Assembly (NCBI RefSeq): GCF_029525575.1
Contig: NZ_JAPDIA010000001.1
Location: forward strand, 310,001-374,000
From: Cohnella rhizosphaerae
GTDB taxonomy: Bacteria > Bacillota > Bacilli > Paenibacillales > Paenibacillaceae
Length of the DNA: 64,000 nt
Reading direction: 5' to 3'
Shown piece by piece: positions 38,467 to 47,602 of the stretch. The notes below the pieces were generated by a model that did not search any database, had not been told where the DNA came from, and saw nothing but the letters and a program-made list of their open reading frames with translations. The position numbers and the translations under genes were made by a program. How positions within the stretch are numbered: position 1 is the stretch's first letter; every line of letters begins with the position of its first letter.

Positions 38467-39636
38467 TTAAACTTCTTCGATGCCGACCCACTTGCCACGC
38501 TCGATCGACAGATCGACCGCTTCAAGCACCTCTTGGCAGCGCACGCCGTCCAGGAACGTCGGCGCGAACGGCGAACCGTTCGCCATATGTTGCAGGAATT
38601 CGTAGACAATGTGCACGAAGCCGTGCTCGTAGCCGATGATGTGACCCGCCGGCCACCAGTTACCTGCGTACTTGTGAGACGGATCGGTCGCAAGAATCGT
38701 GCGGAAGCCGGCCAGCTCGGGCTCGTCCTCGCGGAAGTATACTTCGAGCTCGTTCAGGCGTTCCAGATCCCAGCGCAGCGTTCCCTTGCTGCCGTGAATC
38801 TCGAACGTGTTGTGGTTTTTGCGGCCCGCGGCGAAACGAGTGGCGATAAACACGCCCATCGCGCCGTTCTTGAAGTCGGCCAGGAAGCCGGTAGCGTCGT
38901 CTACGGTGACCTCGCCCATCTCGGACGTGCCCTTGCCGGACAGACCGGAAGTCGACGAAGGGATCGGACGCTGCTTCACGAACGTGCGGCTGTGGCCGAC
39001 AACGCGGTCGAACTCGCCGATCAAGAAGCGGGCGAGGTCGATGCTATGGGCGTTCAGGTCGCCATGCGTACCCGAACCGGCGACTTCCTTCTTAAGGCGC
39101 CAGGCCAGCGGCGATTCGGGATCGACGAGCCAGTCTTGCAGATAAGTCGCGCGGTAGTGGTGAATCTCGCCGAGCTTGCCGCTTTCGATGATCTGCTTGG
39201 CCAGCTGCACGGCCGGCAGGAAGCGATAGTTGAAGCAGATGGCATGCTTGACGCCCGCTTTTTCGGCGGCGTCGAGCATTTCGCGCGCATCCGCCAGGTT
39301 CAGCGCCAGCGGCTTCTCGCAAAAAACGTGCTTGCCTGCGGCAATCGCGGCCAGCGCGATTTCTTTATGCGCGTCGCTTGGCGCGTTGATGTCGATGAAG
39401 TCGATATCGTCGCGCGCAACGAGTTTTTTCCAATCGGTCTCGTAGCTCTCCCAACCGAATTTGTCGGCCGCTTCCTTAACGCCCTGCTCGTCCCGTCCGC
39501 AGATCGCCTTCATGACGACCGGCGCTTCGAGATCGAAGAACATACCGACATCCTTGTAGGCATGGCTATGGGCTTTGCCCATGAACTTGTAGCCGACCAT
39601 GCCGACGTTTAACGTCTTTTGATTTACGCCCACCAC
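38467..39636 (-). CDS. Gfo/Idh/MocA family oxidoreductase
   Basis: NAD(P)-dependent sugar or inositol dehydrogenase-like enzyme, 389 residues, cytoplasmic. The Rossmann start is NVGMVGYKFMGKAHSHAY, followed by the family signature AGKHVFCEKPLALNLADARE, where Lys of EKP is catalytic. In the second half, VAGSGTHGDLNAHSIDLARF holds the conserved Asp and His. Its start overlaps the end of the isomerase gene by 13 bases, so GTG 39636 is reasonable though no strong ribosome-binding site is seen. It is part of a three-gene minus-strand group with the isomerase/epimerase and a second Gfo/Idh/MocA gene. The substrate is unknown. Confidence 0.93.
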   Translation of the reverse strand: MVGVNQKTLNVGMVGYKFMGKAHSHAYKDVGMFFDLEAPVVMKAICGRDEQGVKEAADKFGWESYETDWKKLVARDDIDFIDINAPSDAHKEIALAAIAAGKHVFCEKPLALNLADAREMLDAAEKAGVKHAICFNYRFLPAVQLAKQIIESGKLGEIHHYRATYLQDWLVDPESPLAWRLKKEVAGSGTHGDLNAHSIDLARFLIGEFDRVVGHSRTFVKQRPIPSSTSGLSGKGTSEMGEVTVDDATGFLADFKNGAMGVFIATRFAAGRKNHNTFEIHGSKGTLRWDLERLNELEVYFREDEPELAGFRTILATDPSHKYAGNWWPAGHIIGYEHGFVHIVYEFLQHMANGSPFAPTFLDGVRCQEVLEAVDLSIERGKWVGIEEV

Positions 39637-40601
39637 ATTTCACCCGCGCTTTCCTTCAGTATGAGGCCGTTCAGGAAGCCCGCGGCTTTGGTGAAACCTT
39701 CGTTCACGCTCATGATGCCGTCCTCGTGCTCGATGCTGATGACGCCGTCGTAGCCGACCAGGCGCAGCGTGCTGACGAGGTTCTTCCAGAACTCGTCGTC
39801 ATGCCCGTAGCCGACCGTGCGGAAGACGAAAGAACGGTTCAGGATGTCGCCATAGTGCTTCGTGTCGAGAACGCCGTTCAGCGCGGTGTTGCGCGCGTCG
39901 ATCTTCGTATCCTTGGCGTGCACGTGGAAGATCGAATCGGCAAGCGCCTTGACGCACTCGATCGGATCCATGCCTTGCCAAAACAGGTGAGACGGGTCGA
40001 AGTTGACGCCGATGTTGTCGCCCGCTTCGCGGCGCAGACGCAGCGCGGTCTCGGTGTTGTAGACGAGGAAACCCGGATGGGATTCGATCGCGACGCGCAC
40101 GCCGTGCTTGCGGCAGAATGCGGATTGCTCTTTCCAGTATGGAATCGCGATTTCGTTCCACTGCCACTCGAGAACGGTGAGGAAGTCCGGCGGCCAAGGG
40201 CAAGTGACCCAGGACGGATATTTGGAATTCTCCGATTCGCCGGGACAGCCGGAGAAGGTAATGACGGTGTCGACGCCCAGCTTTTCAGCCAGTTGGACGG
40301 TAGCGACGAAGTCTTCGTGATCGGATTTGGCAACGCTTGCATCGGGGTGCAACGGATTGCCGTGCACGCTCAGCGCGCTGATCGTCATGCCGCGGGAATC
40401 GACCGCATTTTTAATGCGCGCGATCGCAGCTTCGTCATTCAGCACTTCACGCGCATTAACGTGCGCGGTGCCGGGAAAACCGCCGCAGCCGAGCTCGACG
40501 GCTTCGAGACCGGCGGCTTTGGCCGTATCCAGCGCGGATTCGAGGTCCTGCTGACCGAACAATACGAGAAATACTCCCAATTTCACGAGCGCTTCACCCA
40601 A
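39624..40601 (-). CDS. Sugar phosphate isomerase/epimerase (TIM barrel)
   Basis: Xylose isomerase-like TIM-barrel protein, about 320 residues. Typical features are AGLEAVELGCGGFPGTAHVN near the start, VRVAIESHPGFLVYN, VNFDPSHLFWQGMDPIECV, HVHAKDTKID, and ISIEHEDGIMSVNEGF, which carry the metal-binding Glu, Asp and His of this family. The start is TTG 40601 or, more likely, GTG 40586 (VKLGVFLVLFG). It pairs with two dehydrogenases in an arrangement seen in inositol or keto-sugar pathways, where the dehydrogenase makes a keto sugar that the barrel enzyme isomerises. The specific reaction cannot be read from the sequence. Confidence 0.92.
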   Translation of the reverse strand: MGEALVKLGVFLVLFGQQDLESALDTAKAAGLEAVELGCGGFPGTAHVNAREVLNDEAAIARIKNAVDSRGMTISALSVHGNPLHPDASVAKSDHEDFVATVQLAEKLGVDTVITFSGCPGESENSKYPSWVTCPWPPDFLTVLEWQWNEIAIPYWKEQSAFCRKHGVRVAIESHPGFLVYNTETALRLRREAGDNIGVNFDPSHLFWQGMDPIECVKALADSIFHVHAKDTKIDARNTALNGVLDTKHYGDILNRSFVFRTVGYGHDDEFWKNLVSTLRLVGYDGVISIEHEDGIMSVNEGFTKAAGFLNGLILKESAGEMWWA

Positions 40602-40746
40602 CCTTTCAAAATTAGAGGTCCATGATTTCTTTGTTTATCCAGCAAACTTAGTTTACAGGAACGGCCGCCGAAAGTCATCTCCGATTTGCGAGAAATTGGA
40701 GAGGTGTTCCGGCGACGCGTCCAAACGATACGCGGATGCCGAAGGC

Positions 40747-41817
40747 TTAAGCGAAAGAGACCGCTTGTCCCTTGTTGGCGGATTCATAGATCGCTTCGAG
40801 AATTTGCTGCACGACGTAGCCTTGGCGGGCGGTAACGACCGGCGCTTGATCGCTTAGAATCGCGTCGATCCAGGCGCGCGCTTCGCGCTCGGCCGAATCG
40901 TTCGGCATCGACGGATCGAACTGGTTGCCGAGCAGAATCTCTTTGGTGTACAGCTGGCCGTGCTCCTCGCCGTTGACGCGCAGGCCGCCCTTCATATCCG
41001 CGCCGGCCTTGGAGCCGTGAAGCGTCACCTTCGCCTCGTCGACGTCCAGCGTGTTGAGCGCCCAGCTCGATTCGACCCATACGGTCGCGCCGTTTTTCAT
41101 CGTGATCATCGCGAACGCCGAATCCTCGACGGTGAACGACTCCGGATTCCAGTTGCCCCAGGCGTTGGCCGGGCTGCCCTGCTCCGCGAGCTTGCGGTAA
41201 GTGGTCCCGAGTACCGTCTTCGGCTCATAATTGTCCATCATCCACAGCGCCAGGTCGAGCGCATGCGTGCCGATATCGATCAGCGGACCTCCGCCTTGCT
41301 TTTCCAGATCGAGGAATACGCCCCAGGTCGGCACCGCGCGGCGGCGGACCGCGTGGGCCTTGGCCAGATAAACCTCTCCGAGTTCGCCGCCGCGGCAGGC
41401 CGCGTACAGCCAGCGGCTATCCGCGCGATAGCGGTTCTGATAGGCGATGCTCAGCTTGCGGCCGGTACGTTCGGACACCTCGAGCATGCGCTGGGCGTCG
41501 GCGGACGTCTTCGCCATCGGCTTTTCGCAGAGCACGTGCTTGCCCGCTTCCATCGCGGCGATGGAAATCTCGGCATGCGTATCGTTCGGCGTGCATACGT
41601 GCACGACATGAACGTCGGGATCGTGGAGCAGCGCCTGCACGTTGTCGTAGACGCGCGCGTCCGGCGTGCCGAACTTATTCTTGGCGTCGTGCGCCCGTTC
41701 CTGGGAGACGTCGAAAAACGCGGTTATTTTAGCCTCGGGGATCTTGGCGAGCGACGGCAGGTGCTTGCCGAAGGCGATGCCTCCGCAGCCGATCATGCCC
41801 ACGTGCACTTGACTCAA
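40747..41817 (-). CDS. Gfo/Idh/MocA family oxidoreductase
   Basis: Second NAD(P)-dependent oxidoreductase of the locus, 356 residues. It begins VHVGMIGCGGIAFGKHLPSL and has AGKHVLCEKPMAKTSADAQR, with the catalytic Lys. GGGPLIDIGTHALDLALWMM carries the conserved Asp and His. The start is TTG 41817 with AAGGAGG ten bases before it. It is divergent from an AraC regulator, with about 125 bp between, suggesting that the regulator controls this group. A 145-bp gap separates it from the isomerase gene. Confidence 0.94.
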   Translation of the reverse strand: MSQVHVGMIGCGGIAFGKHLPSLAKIPEAKITAFFDVSQERAHDAKNKFGTPDARVYDNVQALLHDPDVHVVHVCTPNDTHAEISIAAMEAGKHVLCEKPMAKTSADAQRMLEVSERTGRKLSIAYQNRYRADSRWLYAACRGGELGEVYLAKAHAVRRRAVPTWGVFLDLEKQGGGPLIDIGTHALDLALWMMDNYEPKTVLGTTYRKLAEQGSPANAWGNWNPESFTVEDSAFAMITMKNGATVWVESSWALNTLDVDEAKVTLHGSKAGADMKGGLRVNGEEHGQLYTKEILLGNQFDPSMPNDSAEREARAWIDAILSDQAPVVTARQGYVVQQILEAIYESANKGQAVSFA

Positions 41818-41942
41818 AAGGTTGTCCTCCTTGAATGTTCGCGCTGATAGAACTACAATTCAAGTATATCATTCATCCAACGGATTCCCATGTGCAATGG
41901 TGCGCGGTCGTTATGCGATTTTGGTCAGGGAGGCCACCCGGC

Positions 41943-42814
41943 ATGCAGGCAAGACAAGAAAAAATCGAATACGAGAACCCGCTGCTCTCGATAAAGGTAT
42001 GGCAGGCGATACGACAGGCCGATCTGCTCTACAGCTGGCATCATCATCCCGAATGCGAACTGCTGCTCGTCCAGAGCGGCCGTCTCGACGTCGAAGTGAA
42101 CGGCGAGACGCATGTGATGCGCGAGGGGGGACGTCGTCGTTCTCGGCAGCTCGCAGCTGCACCGCGACCGAAGCTACGGCGACGCCCAAGTGCATTACCT
42201 CGTGCTGCAGTTCGATCTTCAGGCCTTTTTCGACCAGAGCACGATCTCGTATTTGCAATACTTCAACGAGACGAAGGTTCCTTTAAGCGCGATGAACTAT
42301 TTGTTTAAGGAAAACGCCGTCGCCAGGCGAGAGGCGGCCGCCTGCATCGCCGAGATCTACGAGGAGGCGCGGCGCAAGGAAGCTGGCTACGAGCTCGCGG
42401 TCAATCTGCTGATTAAAAAAATATTGCTCGTCATGATCCGTCACGACAAAATGGGGCTGCTCGCGGGACAGGACCGCGTAGAACGTATTCGGCTGAAGCC
42501 AGTGCTCGACTATGTTGAATCCGGCATTACCGGGCGCGTCACCGTCGAAGACGCCTGCCGGCTGGCGAATATGAGCTACTATTATTTCGTCAAGTTTTTC
42601 AAAAAAAGCGATGGGCATTTCGTTCACCGAATACGTCAACTTCCGCAAGATCAAGACCGCCGAGCAGTTGCTGCTCACCCGCGATCTCAGCGTCAGCGAG
42701 GTGGGCGACCGCATCGGCATGCCGAACATGGCCCATTTTTACAAAATGTTCAAGCGGTTCAACCACTGCTCGCCCAAGGAGTTCCAACGCAAGATGCTGG
42801 CTTGGGGAAGATAA
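41943..42814 (+). CDS. AraC-family transcriptional regulator, two homopolymer frameshifts
   Basis: About 289 residues after repair. The N-terminal cupin-like sensing domain includes LLYSWHHHPECELLLVQSGR and a run of beta strands ending REGDVVVLGSSQLHRDRSYG. The C-terminal DNA-binding domain reads VEDACRLANMSYYYFVKFFK, then FTEYVNFRKIKTAEQLLL and DRIGMPNMAHFYKMFKRFN. Breaks sit at G6 42125-42130 and A7 42601-42607; removing one base from each gives a single frame. ATG 41943 follows GGGAGG at nine bases. It is divergent from the oxidoreductase group, its probable target. Confidence 0.9.
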
Positions 42815-42906
42815 CCGAAGCTTGACGACAAGTCTCCGCCGGAAGCAGCCGCGCGGAGACTTATTCGTTTATCGTATAGAGCCTCTTGGGCCCGCCCGCC
42901 GTAATT

Positions 42907-44031
42907 TTAGTCTTCGTCCTCGAATATTGCCACTCTCCACTGTCTCCTGGCGCCCGCTGCCGGTTTCGCGCCTCGCGCAGCCTCTCCCTTGGCGAGGCGT
43001 TTGCCTGCGCGCTGTTCCTTCAGCGCCAGACGCGCCAGTTCTCGCTCCGTCTTGCGATAATTCGCGTAGCGCGCCGGATCGAGGGCCCCGCTGTTTAGCG
43101 CCTCCCGCACGGCGCAGCCTTGTTCGGACTCGTGCCTGCAATCGCGGAACCGGCATGAAGATGCCAAGGCTTCGATATCGGAAAACGTCGCTTGCCAGCC
43201 GTCCTCCGCCTCCCAGAGCTGGAGCTCTCGCATGCCCGGCGTGTCGAGCCACACTGCGCCCGACGGCAGCACGAACAGTTCGCGATGCGTCGTCGTATGG
43301 CGGCCCCGGGCATCGTCCTCGCGGATGCCTTGCACGGATTGCCGCGGTTCGCCTGCCAGCCAATTGAGCAGCGTCGACTTGCCTACGCCCGACGATCCTG
43401 TCGCGCCTACAGTCTTTCCCGGCGACAGAAATGGCGCTAGCGCTTCGCGTCCTTGGTCCGATCGCGCGCTTACCGGAATGACGGGTACTTCGGGCGCGAT
43501 CGATTTCGTTTCCCGGACATACCGTTCGGGATCATCGCACAAATCGGCCTTCGTCAACAGCAGCACCGGCTCCGCGCCTCCCTCCCGCACGGCGATCAGA
43601 TAGCGTTCGATACGGCGCAGATTCCAATCTTCGTTAAGCGATGCGACGATAAAGACGGTGTCGATGTTCGCGCCGATCAGCTGTTCGTCCGGACGGCTGC
43701 CGGCCGCCCGGCGCATGATCTTCGTCCGTCTCGGCAGTAGCGCATGGACGATGGCGTGCGAGTCGCCGTCCGGCATCTCGGCAGCCACCCAATCTCCGAC
43801 TGCCGGGTAGTCCCCAGGCGTCGCCGCCGCAAAGGCAAATTTTCCCGACACCTCTGCCAGCCTGTCTCCCCAAGGAGTCGCAATACGGTACTGATGACTG
43901 AATTGCGCAACGACGCGAGCCGGCGCAAGCTTTTTGCCAAAGGGCGGGATGGCCGCATAGTCCTTGTCCCGCTCCTCGTCCCAGCCGTAAGACTCCATTT
44001 CCGGCCAAGCTGTTTTTTCATATTCGTTCAT
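42907..44031 (-). CDS. rsgA: Ribosome small subunit-dependent GTPase A
   Basis: Circularly permuted GTPase that helps late 30S maturation, 374 residues. An N-terminal OB-fold (HQYRIATPWGDRLAEVSGKF) precedes the G domain, which reads G4 LLTKADLCDD, G5-like VSARSD, G1 GATGSSGVGKSTLLNWL and G3 DTPGMRELQL in permuted order. The zinc knuckle is CRFRDCRHESEQGC. A basic Ala/Lys/Arg-rich tail follows (GKRLAKGEAARGAKPAAGA), longer than in the usual ~300-residue protein. It resembles the second, stand-alone RsgA-like copies found in many Bacillales rather than the one near rpe (inference). Confidence 0.96.
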   Translation of the reverse strand: MNEYEKTAWPEMESYGWDEERDKDYAAIPPFGKKLAPARVVAQFSHQYRIATPWGDRLAEVSGKFAFAAATPGDYPAVGDWVAAEMPDGDSHAIVHALLPRRTKIMRRAAGSRPDEQLIGANIDTVFIVASLNEDWNLRRIERYLIAVREGGAEPVLLLTKADLCDDPERYVRETKSIAPEVPVIPVSARSDQGREALAPFLSPGKTVGATGSSGVGKSTLLNWLAGEPRQSVQGIREDDARGRHTTTHRELFVLPSGAVWLDTPGMRELQLWEAEDGWQATFSDIEALASSCRFRDCRHESEQGCAVREALNSGALDPARYANYRKTERELARLALKEQRAGKRLAKGEAARGAKPAAGARRQWRVAIFEDED

Positions 44032-44117
44032 TCGTGCGAAAACCCCTTAAAAGTTATTTTTGGTTAAACAACAAGCAATCCATACAAAATCAATCCACAA
44101 AACACAAAAAGCCCCAG

Positions 44118-44190
44118 GTTCCCCTGCGGCCGGACGGACCTCCCCTAGAGCGAGAAGGATCCGTTCAAAAAATAAACCGCGGGGGACCTG
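44118..44190 (-). other. Large imperfect hairpin downstream of the small peptide gene
   Basis: On the minus strand AGGTCCCCCGCGG and CCGCAGGGGAACCT are complementary with a loop of about 45 bases, then GGGGCTTTTTG. It could be a terminator for the small ORF at 44231-44308 or part of a structured RNA. The rest of 44047-44480 shows no other gene. Confidence 0.4.
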
Positions 44191-44230
44191 TCGGTCTCCG
44201 CGGCAGCCGGCCGTGATGGCCGAAAAAGGC

Positions 44231-44308
44231 TTAGTCTCCCAAGCCGGCTCCGTTCGAGACCGATGAATACGCGACGAACGACAAAGCAATCAGCTTAATG
44301 CTCGACAT
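44231..44308 (-). CDS. Putative 25-residue hydrophobic peptide
   Basis: An unrecognised short reading frame: MSSIKLIALSFVAYSSVSNG then AGLGD. GGAGG lies ten bases before the ATG, a strong ribosome-binding site for an otherwise empty 430-bp region, and a hairpin with a T-run follows. The N-terminal half is hydrophobic and could be a membrane or secreted peptide. No family match is claimed. It may also be chance. Confidence 0.35.
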   Translation of the reverse strand: MSSIKLIALSFVAYSSVSNGAGLGD

Positions 44309-44494
44309 ATTACATCAGCCTCCTTCTCAATATTTGTTCATAGTATAGGCATCTCGGCCACAATTGTCAATCATCAGCAGCTCTCCTAGCCACTTCTTTT
44401 AATCGCGTCCGGCTGCTTGGACAGAACAGTGCACAGGAATAAATTATCCATTTTTTTACATACCAATAACTGTAACTCCCCCTTTTGCCCTCCA

Positions 44495-45595
44495 ACCCAT
44501 TATCCCATCGAATCAGCTTGACCATGCAAAAAGTACTATTGAAATCGGAACACATGTTCGATATAATGAAAAAAATGAACCTCGGGAGGCGCGTCATGTC
44601 AGTTGAAGCCGATACTTATGAACGGTTTTGCCAACGATTTGATTCCGACGCCGCATGCGCGCAAGCTTTGTTCGCGCTTCGTTGGCCCGCAGGTTTTCGT
44701 TGTCCAGCCTGCCATTGCTGCAGCTTCTCTATCATCAGCACACGCAGACTTCCTCTTTATCAGTGCGCATCCTGTCGTCGTCAGACCTCCATTATTTCCG
44801 GCACGATCATGGAAGGCAGCCGGACGCCTCTGCCGAAGTGGTTCCAGGCGATATTCCTGCTCTCGCAATCCGCCGGCATCAGTGCGCTTCGTTTATCCGA
44901 CCTTATTATGGTCACCTACAAGACGGCTTGGCACATCGCGCATAAGATCAGGTTTGCCCTTCAAGCCGCTGAGACTTCTGAGCTTATCGACGCCGACTAT
45001 AGGCTCGATGCTTTTTATTATGGTTCGCCTGTCTTTCAGGACGCTCAACAGCCGTTACTCATCGGCGCCCCGTTGAACGAACGGGAGCGGCCTGACCGCG
45101 TCGTGCTTCATCAACCGGAGCCCAGGCATGTCGATCCGGTTAATCGGAGAGTGCTGGCATCGGGCTACCATGCGTTCGACCGCAAGCATGCCGAGGCGCA
45201 TGTTGTCCCCACGACAGGCCGCTACGGGAAGATGCATAACGCTATATTTCCAATTGCGAAAACCGTGTGCATCTGGCTGAACGATACCTTTAATGGGATC
45301 GGTGCTAAGCATTTGCAAGCGTATCTGGACGAGTTCGCCTTCCGACTGAACAAACATTTGCGATCCGAGTCTGCGCTGCATTCATTGCTGCGCTGGTGCT
45401 CGGTCACGCGCGCTATTCAATACGACGAACTTACCAGGTCGAGGGCGGTGCTCGCCGTGCCATGGATTTATTTCGGCAGCAGGTCGCGATGGAAGGGCCG
45501 CCATATGAGCAGTTGGGGTGCATAATTCTTTTAATCTCTAAAAAAAACGCCCCCTCCTTCGTGCCCAAAATCTGAGTCGATGGGATAAAGGCATG
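44495..45595 (+). mobile_element. IS1595-like insertion element
   Basis: About 1.1 kb bounded by inverted repeats: ACCCATTATCCCATCGAATCAG at 44495-44516 and CTGAGTCGATGGGATAAAGGCATG (last four bases to 45595) at 45572-45595. It encloses a single transposase-like gene. The same ends bound elements A, B and C, which lack genes. No target-site duplication was found at either side. Confidence 0.7.
44596..45525 (+). CDS. IS1595-family (ISXO2-like) transposase, divergent
   Basis: 309 residues. The N-terminus has the zinc ribbon typical of IS1595 transposases (FRCPACHCCSFS and LYQCASCRR), then MEGSRTPLPKWFQAIFLLS and MVTYKTAWHIAHKIRFAL, both characteristic of the ISXO2 group. The C-terminal HLQAYLDEFAFRLNKHL also matches. 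In the catalytic region only the first Asp is plausible (ELIDADYRLDAFYYG). The usual DE/DG-W-Y block is replaced by VLASGYHAFD, so the second acidic residue is doubtful. ATG 44596 follows CGGGAGG at seven bases. Whether it is active, or a domesticated or decayed form, is open. Confidence 0.8.
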   Translation: MSVEADTYERFCQRFDSDAACAQALFALRWPAGFRCPACHCCSFSIISTRRLPLYQCASCRRQTSIISGTIMEGSRTPLPKWFQAIFLLSQSAGISALRLSDLIMVTYKTAWHIAHKIRFALQAAETSELIDADYRLDAFYYGSPVFQDAQQPLLIGAPLNERERPDRVVLHQPEPRHVDPVNRRVLASGYHAFDRKHAEAHVVPTTGRYGKMHNAIFPIAKTVCIWLNDTFNGIGAKHLQAYLDEFAFRLNKHLRSESALHSLLRWCSVTRAIQYDELTRSRAVLAVPWIYFGSRSRWKGRHMSSWGA

Positions 45596-45766
45596 AAATA
45601 AGAAAAATCGTATATAACCCCGTCTGTCCGATTCACTTGATCCTTATCATGAGAATGACGTTAAATAAGTCGTACTTTCGACCCGATTTCGTTTTCTTGC
45701 GAAACCTTTTCATGCGAGCAGGCGTTTAACCTAGACGTACTAGAACAACATGGATGAGGTGGAGAA

Positions 45767-47258
45767 TTGAAACAGATCGGCTTCTTTGTATTGCTCGCAG
45801 CTTTATTCTTCTGTTTTTCGTTCGCCGGACAAGCCAGCGCCCAATCCTCCGGGGCAACCATCATACTGGACGGACAAGCTTTGTCACTCCAGAAGAAAGA
45901 CAAGGTCGAAATCGTCAAAGGGAGCGTCATGGTCCCGATCCGCTTCATTGCCGAAAATCTGGGCCTGCTCGTCACCTGGAATCAAACCGACAAACAGGTA
46001 AAAATTTGGTCGGGCAACGGCGACATCATGCTGACGATCGGCCATTCGACCGCCAGCGTCGGCGACGCGAAGGTCAAGCTAAACGCGGCTCCAGTCAATC
46101 GTTCGGGCACGACGCTCGTTCCGCTACGATTCGTCGGCGAATCCGCCGGCATGGACATCGGCTGGGACAATGCCAGGAAGATCGTCACCTTGACGACGTC
46201 CGAGCCTTCGGAGCCCTGGCTGCCGCCTTCGCCCACGCCATCGCCATCGCCTTCGACCGAACCAACGCCGACGCCGGCTCCCGGCACGCCCTCAACCCCA
46301 TCGCCTTCTCCTACTCCTGCTGCCGGCGGGCTCATTAAAGGGATCGGCTGGAGCGACGGCAGGCTGGCTATTTCCTTTACCGGAAGCCTGATCCCTAAAA
46401 CGTACGCGGACGCCGATCCTTCGCGTATCGTCGTCGAGCTCCCGAACACGGCGTTCGACCCCGCCTTCTCGACGCTGCAGCCGTACGATGCCGCAACCCA
46501 ATCGGGCGAGTTCGCGATCTCCGACGGCTCTGGCGCGACCCATGTCGATTATGCCGTCACGGACGCTGTCTCCAAGACCGTGACCATCACGCTGGACTTG
46601 GCTGCCGACAAGCCTTTTTCCGCCTATCAAGAGGCCGACGTCGAGTCGAACGTATACGTCGTCGATCTGAAGCCCTCCGCGACGCCGACGCCGCCTCCGG
46701 TCAATCCGAACAACGGCAAAAAAAATCGTCGTCATCGATCCTGGACACGGCGACGGAGACCCGGGCGGCATAGGCGCCACCAAAAAGCAGGAAAAATCTT
46801 TTAACCTGTCGCTTGCGCTTAAAGTGGAGCAACTGCTTAAGAAGGAATCGGCCTTCCAGGTCGTGCTGACCCGCCATGACGATACTTTTATCCCGTTGTC
46901 AGACCGTGCGACGATCGCGAATAAAGCCGGAGCGGACGCATTCGTATCGATTCATGCCAATATCGCGCCCGGCAAACCGACCGTTCGCGGCACGGAGACC
47001 TATTATTACACAGGAAGCGGCAAGACGCTCGCGAACGTCATGCACAAGCATCTGGTTCAAGCGACCGGCTTCACCGATCGCAAAGTCAAGTACGCAAGCT
47101 ATAAAGTGCTGCGCGAGACGGCCATGCCCGCCACGCTGCTCGAAGTCGGATTTTTGTCGAACGCCACGGAAGAATCGATTTTGTTCAGCGACAGCTTTCA
47201 GAATCGCGTCGCTCAGGCCATCGTGGACGGATTGAAAGAATATTTCGGCGTCAAGTGA
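45767..47258 (+). CDS. N-acetylmuramoyl-L-alanine amidase with copper amine oxidase N-like and AMIN domains, frameshifted
   Basis: Secreted cell-wall hydrolase, about 496 residues after repair. It has a signal peptide (LAALFFCFSFAGQASAQ) and a copper amine oxidase N-like domain (GSVMVPIRFIAENLGL, TTLVPLRFVGESAGMDIGWD). A Pro/Ser/Thr linker leads to an AMIN-like beta domain (VVELPNTAFDPAFSTL), a second Pro-rich linker and a C-terminal Amidase_3 domain. Zinc and catalytic residues are in VVIDPGHGDGDPGG, RGTETYYY, SIHANI and LLEVGFLSN. The frame breaks at A8 46718-46725; one base fewer joins NGKK to IVVIDPGHG. Start: TTG 45767, preceded by GGTGGAG. It cleaves the bond between muramic acid and the stem peptide. 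Confidence 0.93.
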
Positions 47259-47398
47259 CGCCGTCCCTCAGCAACGACCTACCGGCTAGCGCTCACTTTT
47301 TCTTCCGGAAATAGGCGTATGGACAGTCCGAATCGTCGACGGCACATATATTAGGGGTGTGGAAGTGACCACAATCCAACAACCCGGAGGTGTAGCAA

Positions 47399-47500
47399 AT
47401 GAGCGGAGTAGCTTGCGGTTATGGCGGCGGCGCAGCGTTCGTCCTTGTCCTCTTCATTCTTCTCGTGATCATTCTCCGTGCGGGCATCGGCCTGTACTAA
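47399..47500 (+). CDS. YjcZ-family sporulation peptide
   Basis: 33 residues: MSGVACGYGGGAAFVLVLFI followed by LLVIILRAGIGLY. It matches the YjcZ family of tiny spore-associated proteins, with a Gly-rich head including CGYGGG and one hydrophobic helix that probably lies in a membrane. CCGGAGGTG precedes the ATG by about seven bases. A strong terminator follows. Promoter control by a sporulation sigma factor is expected but not identified. Confidence 0.9.
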   Translation: MSGVACGYGGGAAFVLVLFILLVIILRAGIGLY

Positions 47501-47532
47501 CCGACTCTTGCCTCTAGCAATTCCTCCTACTG

Positions 47533-47565
47533 TCCCGCTGCGCGTTGCGCAGCGGGCTTTTTTTA
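47533..47565 (+). terminator. Rho-independent terminator after yjcZ
   Basis: CCCGCTGCGC-GTT-GCGCAGCGGG perfect stem followed by CTTTTTTTA. Confidence 0.9.
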
Positions 47566-47602
47566 CGCTGGGCGGTCCGCGGCCCCAACCTTTTCCCGCC
47601 AA

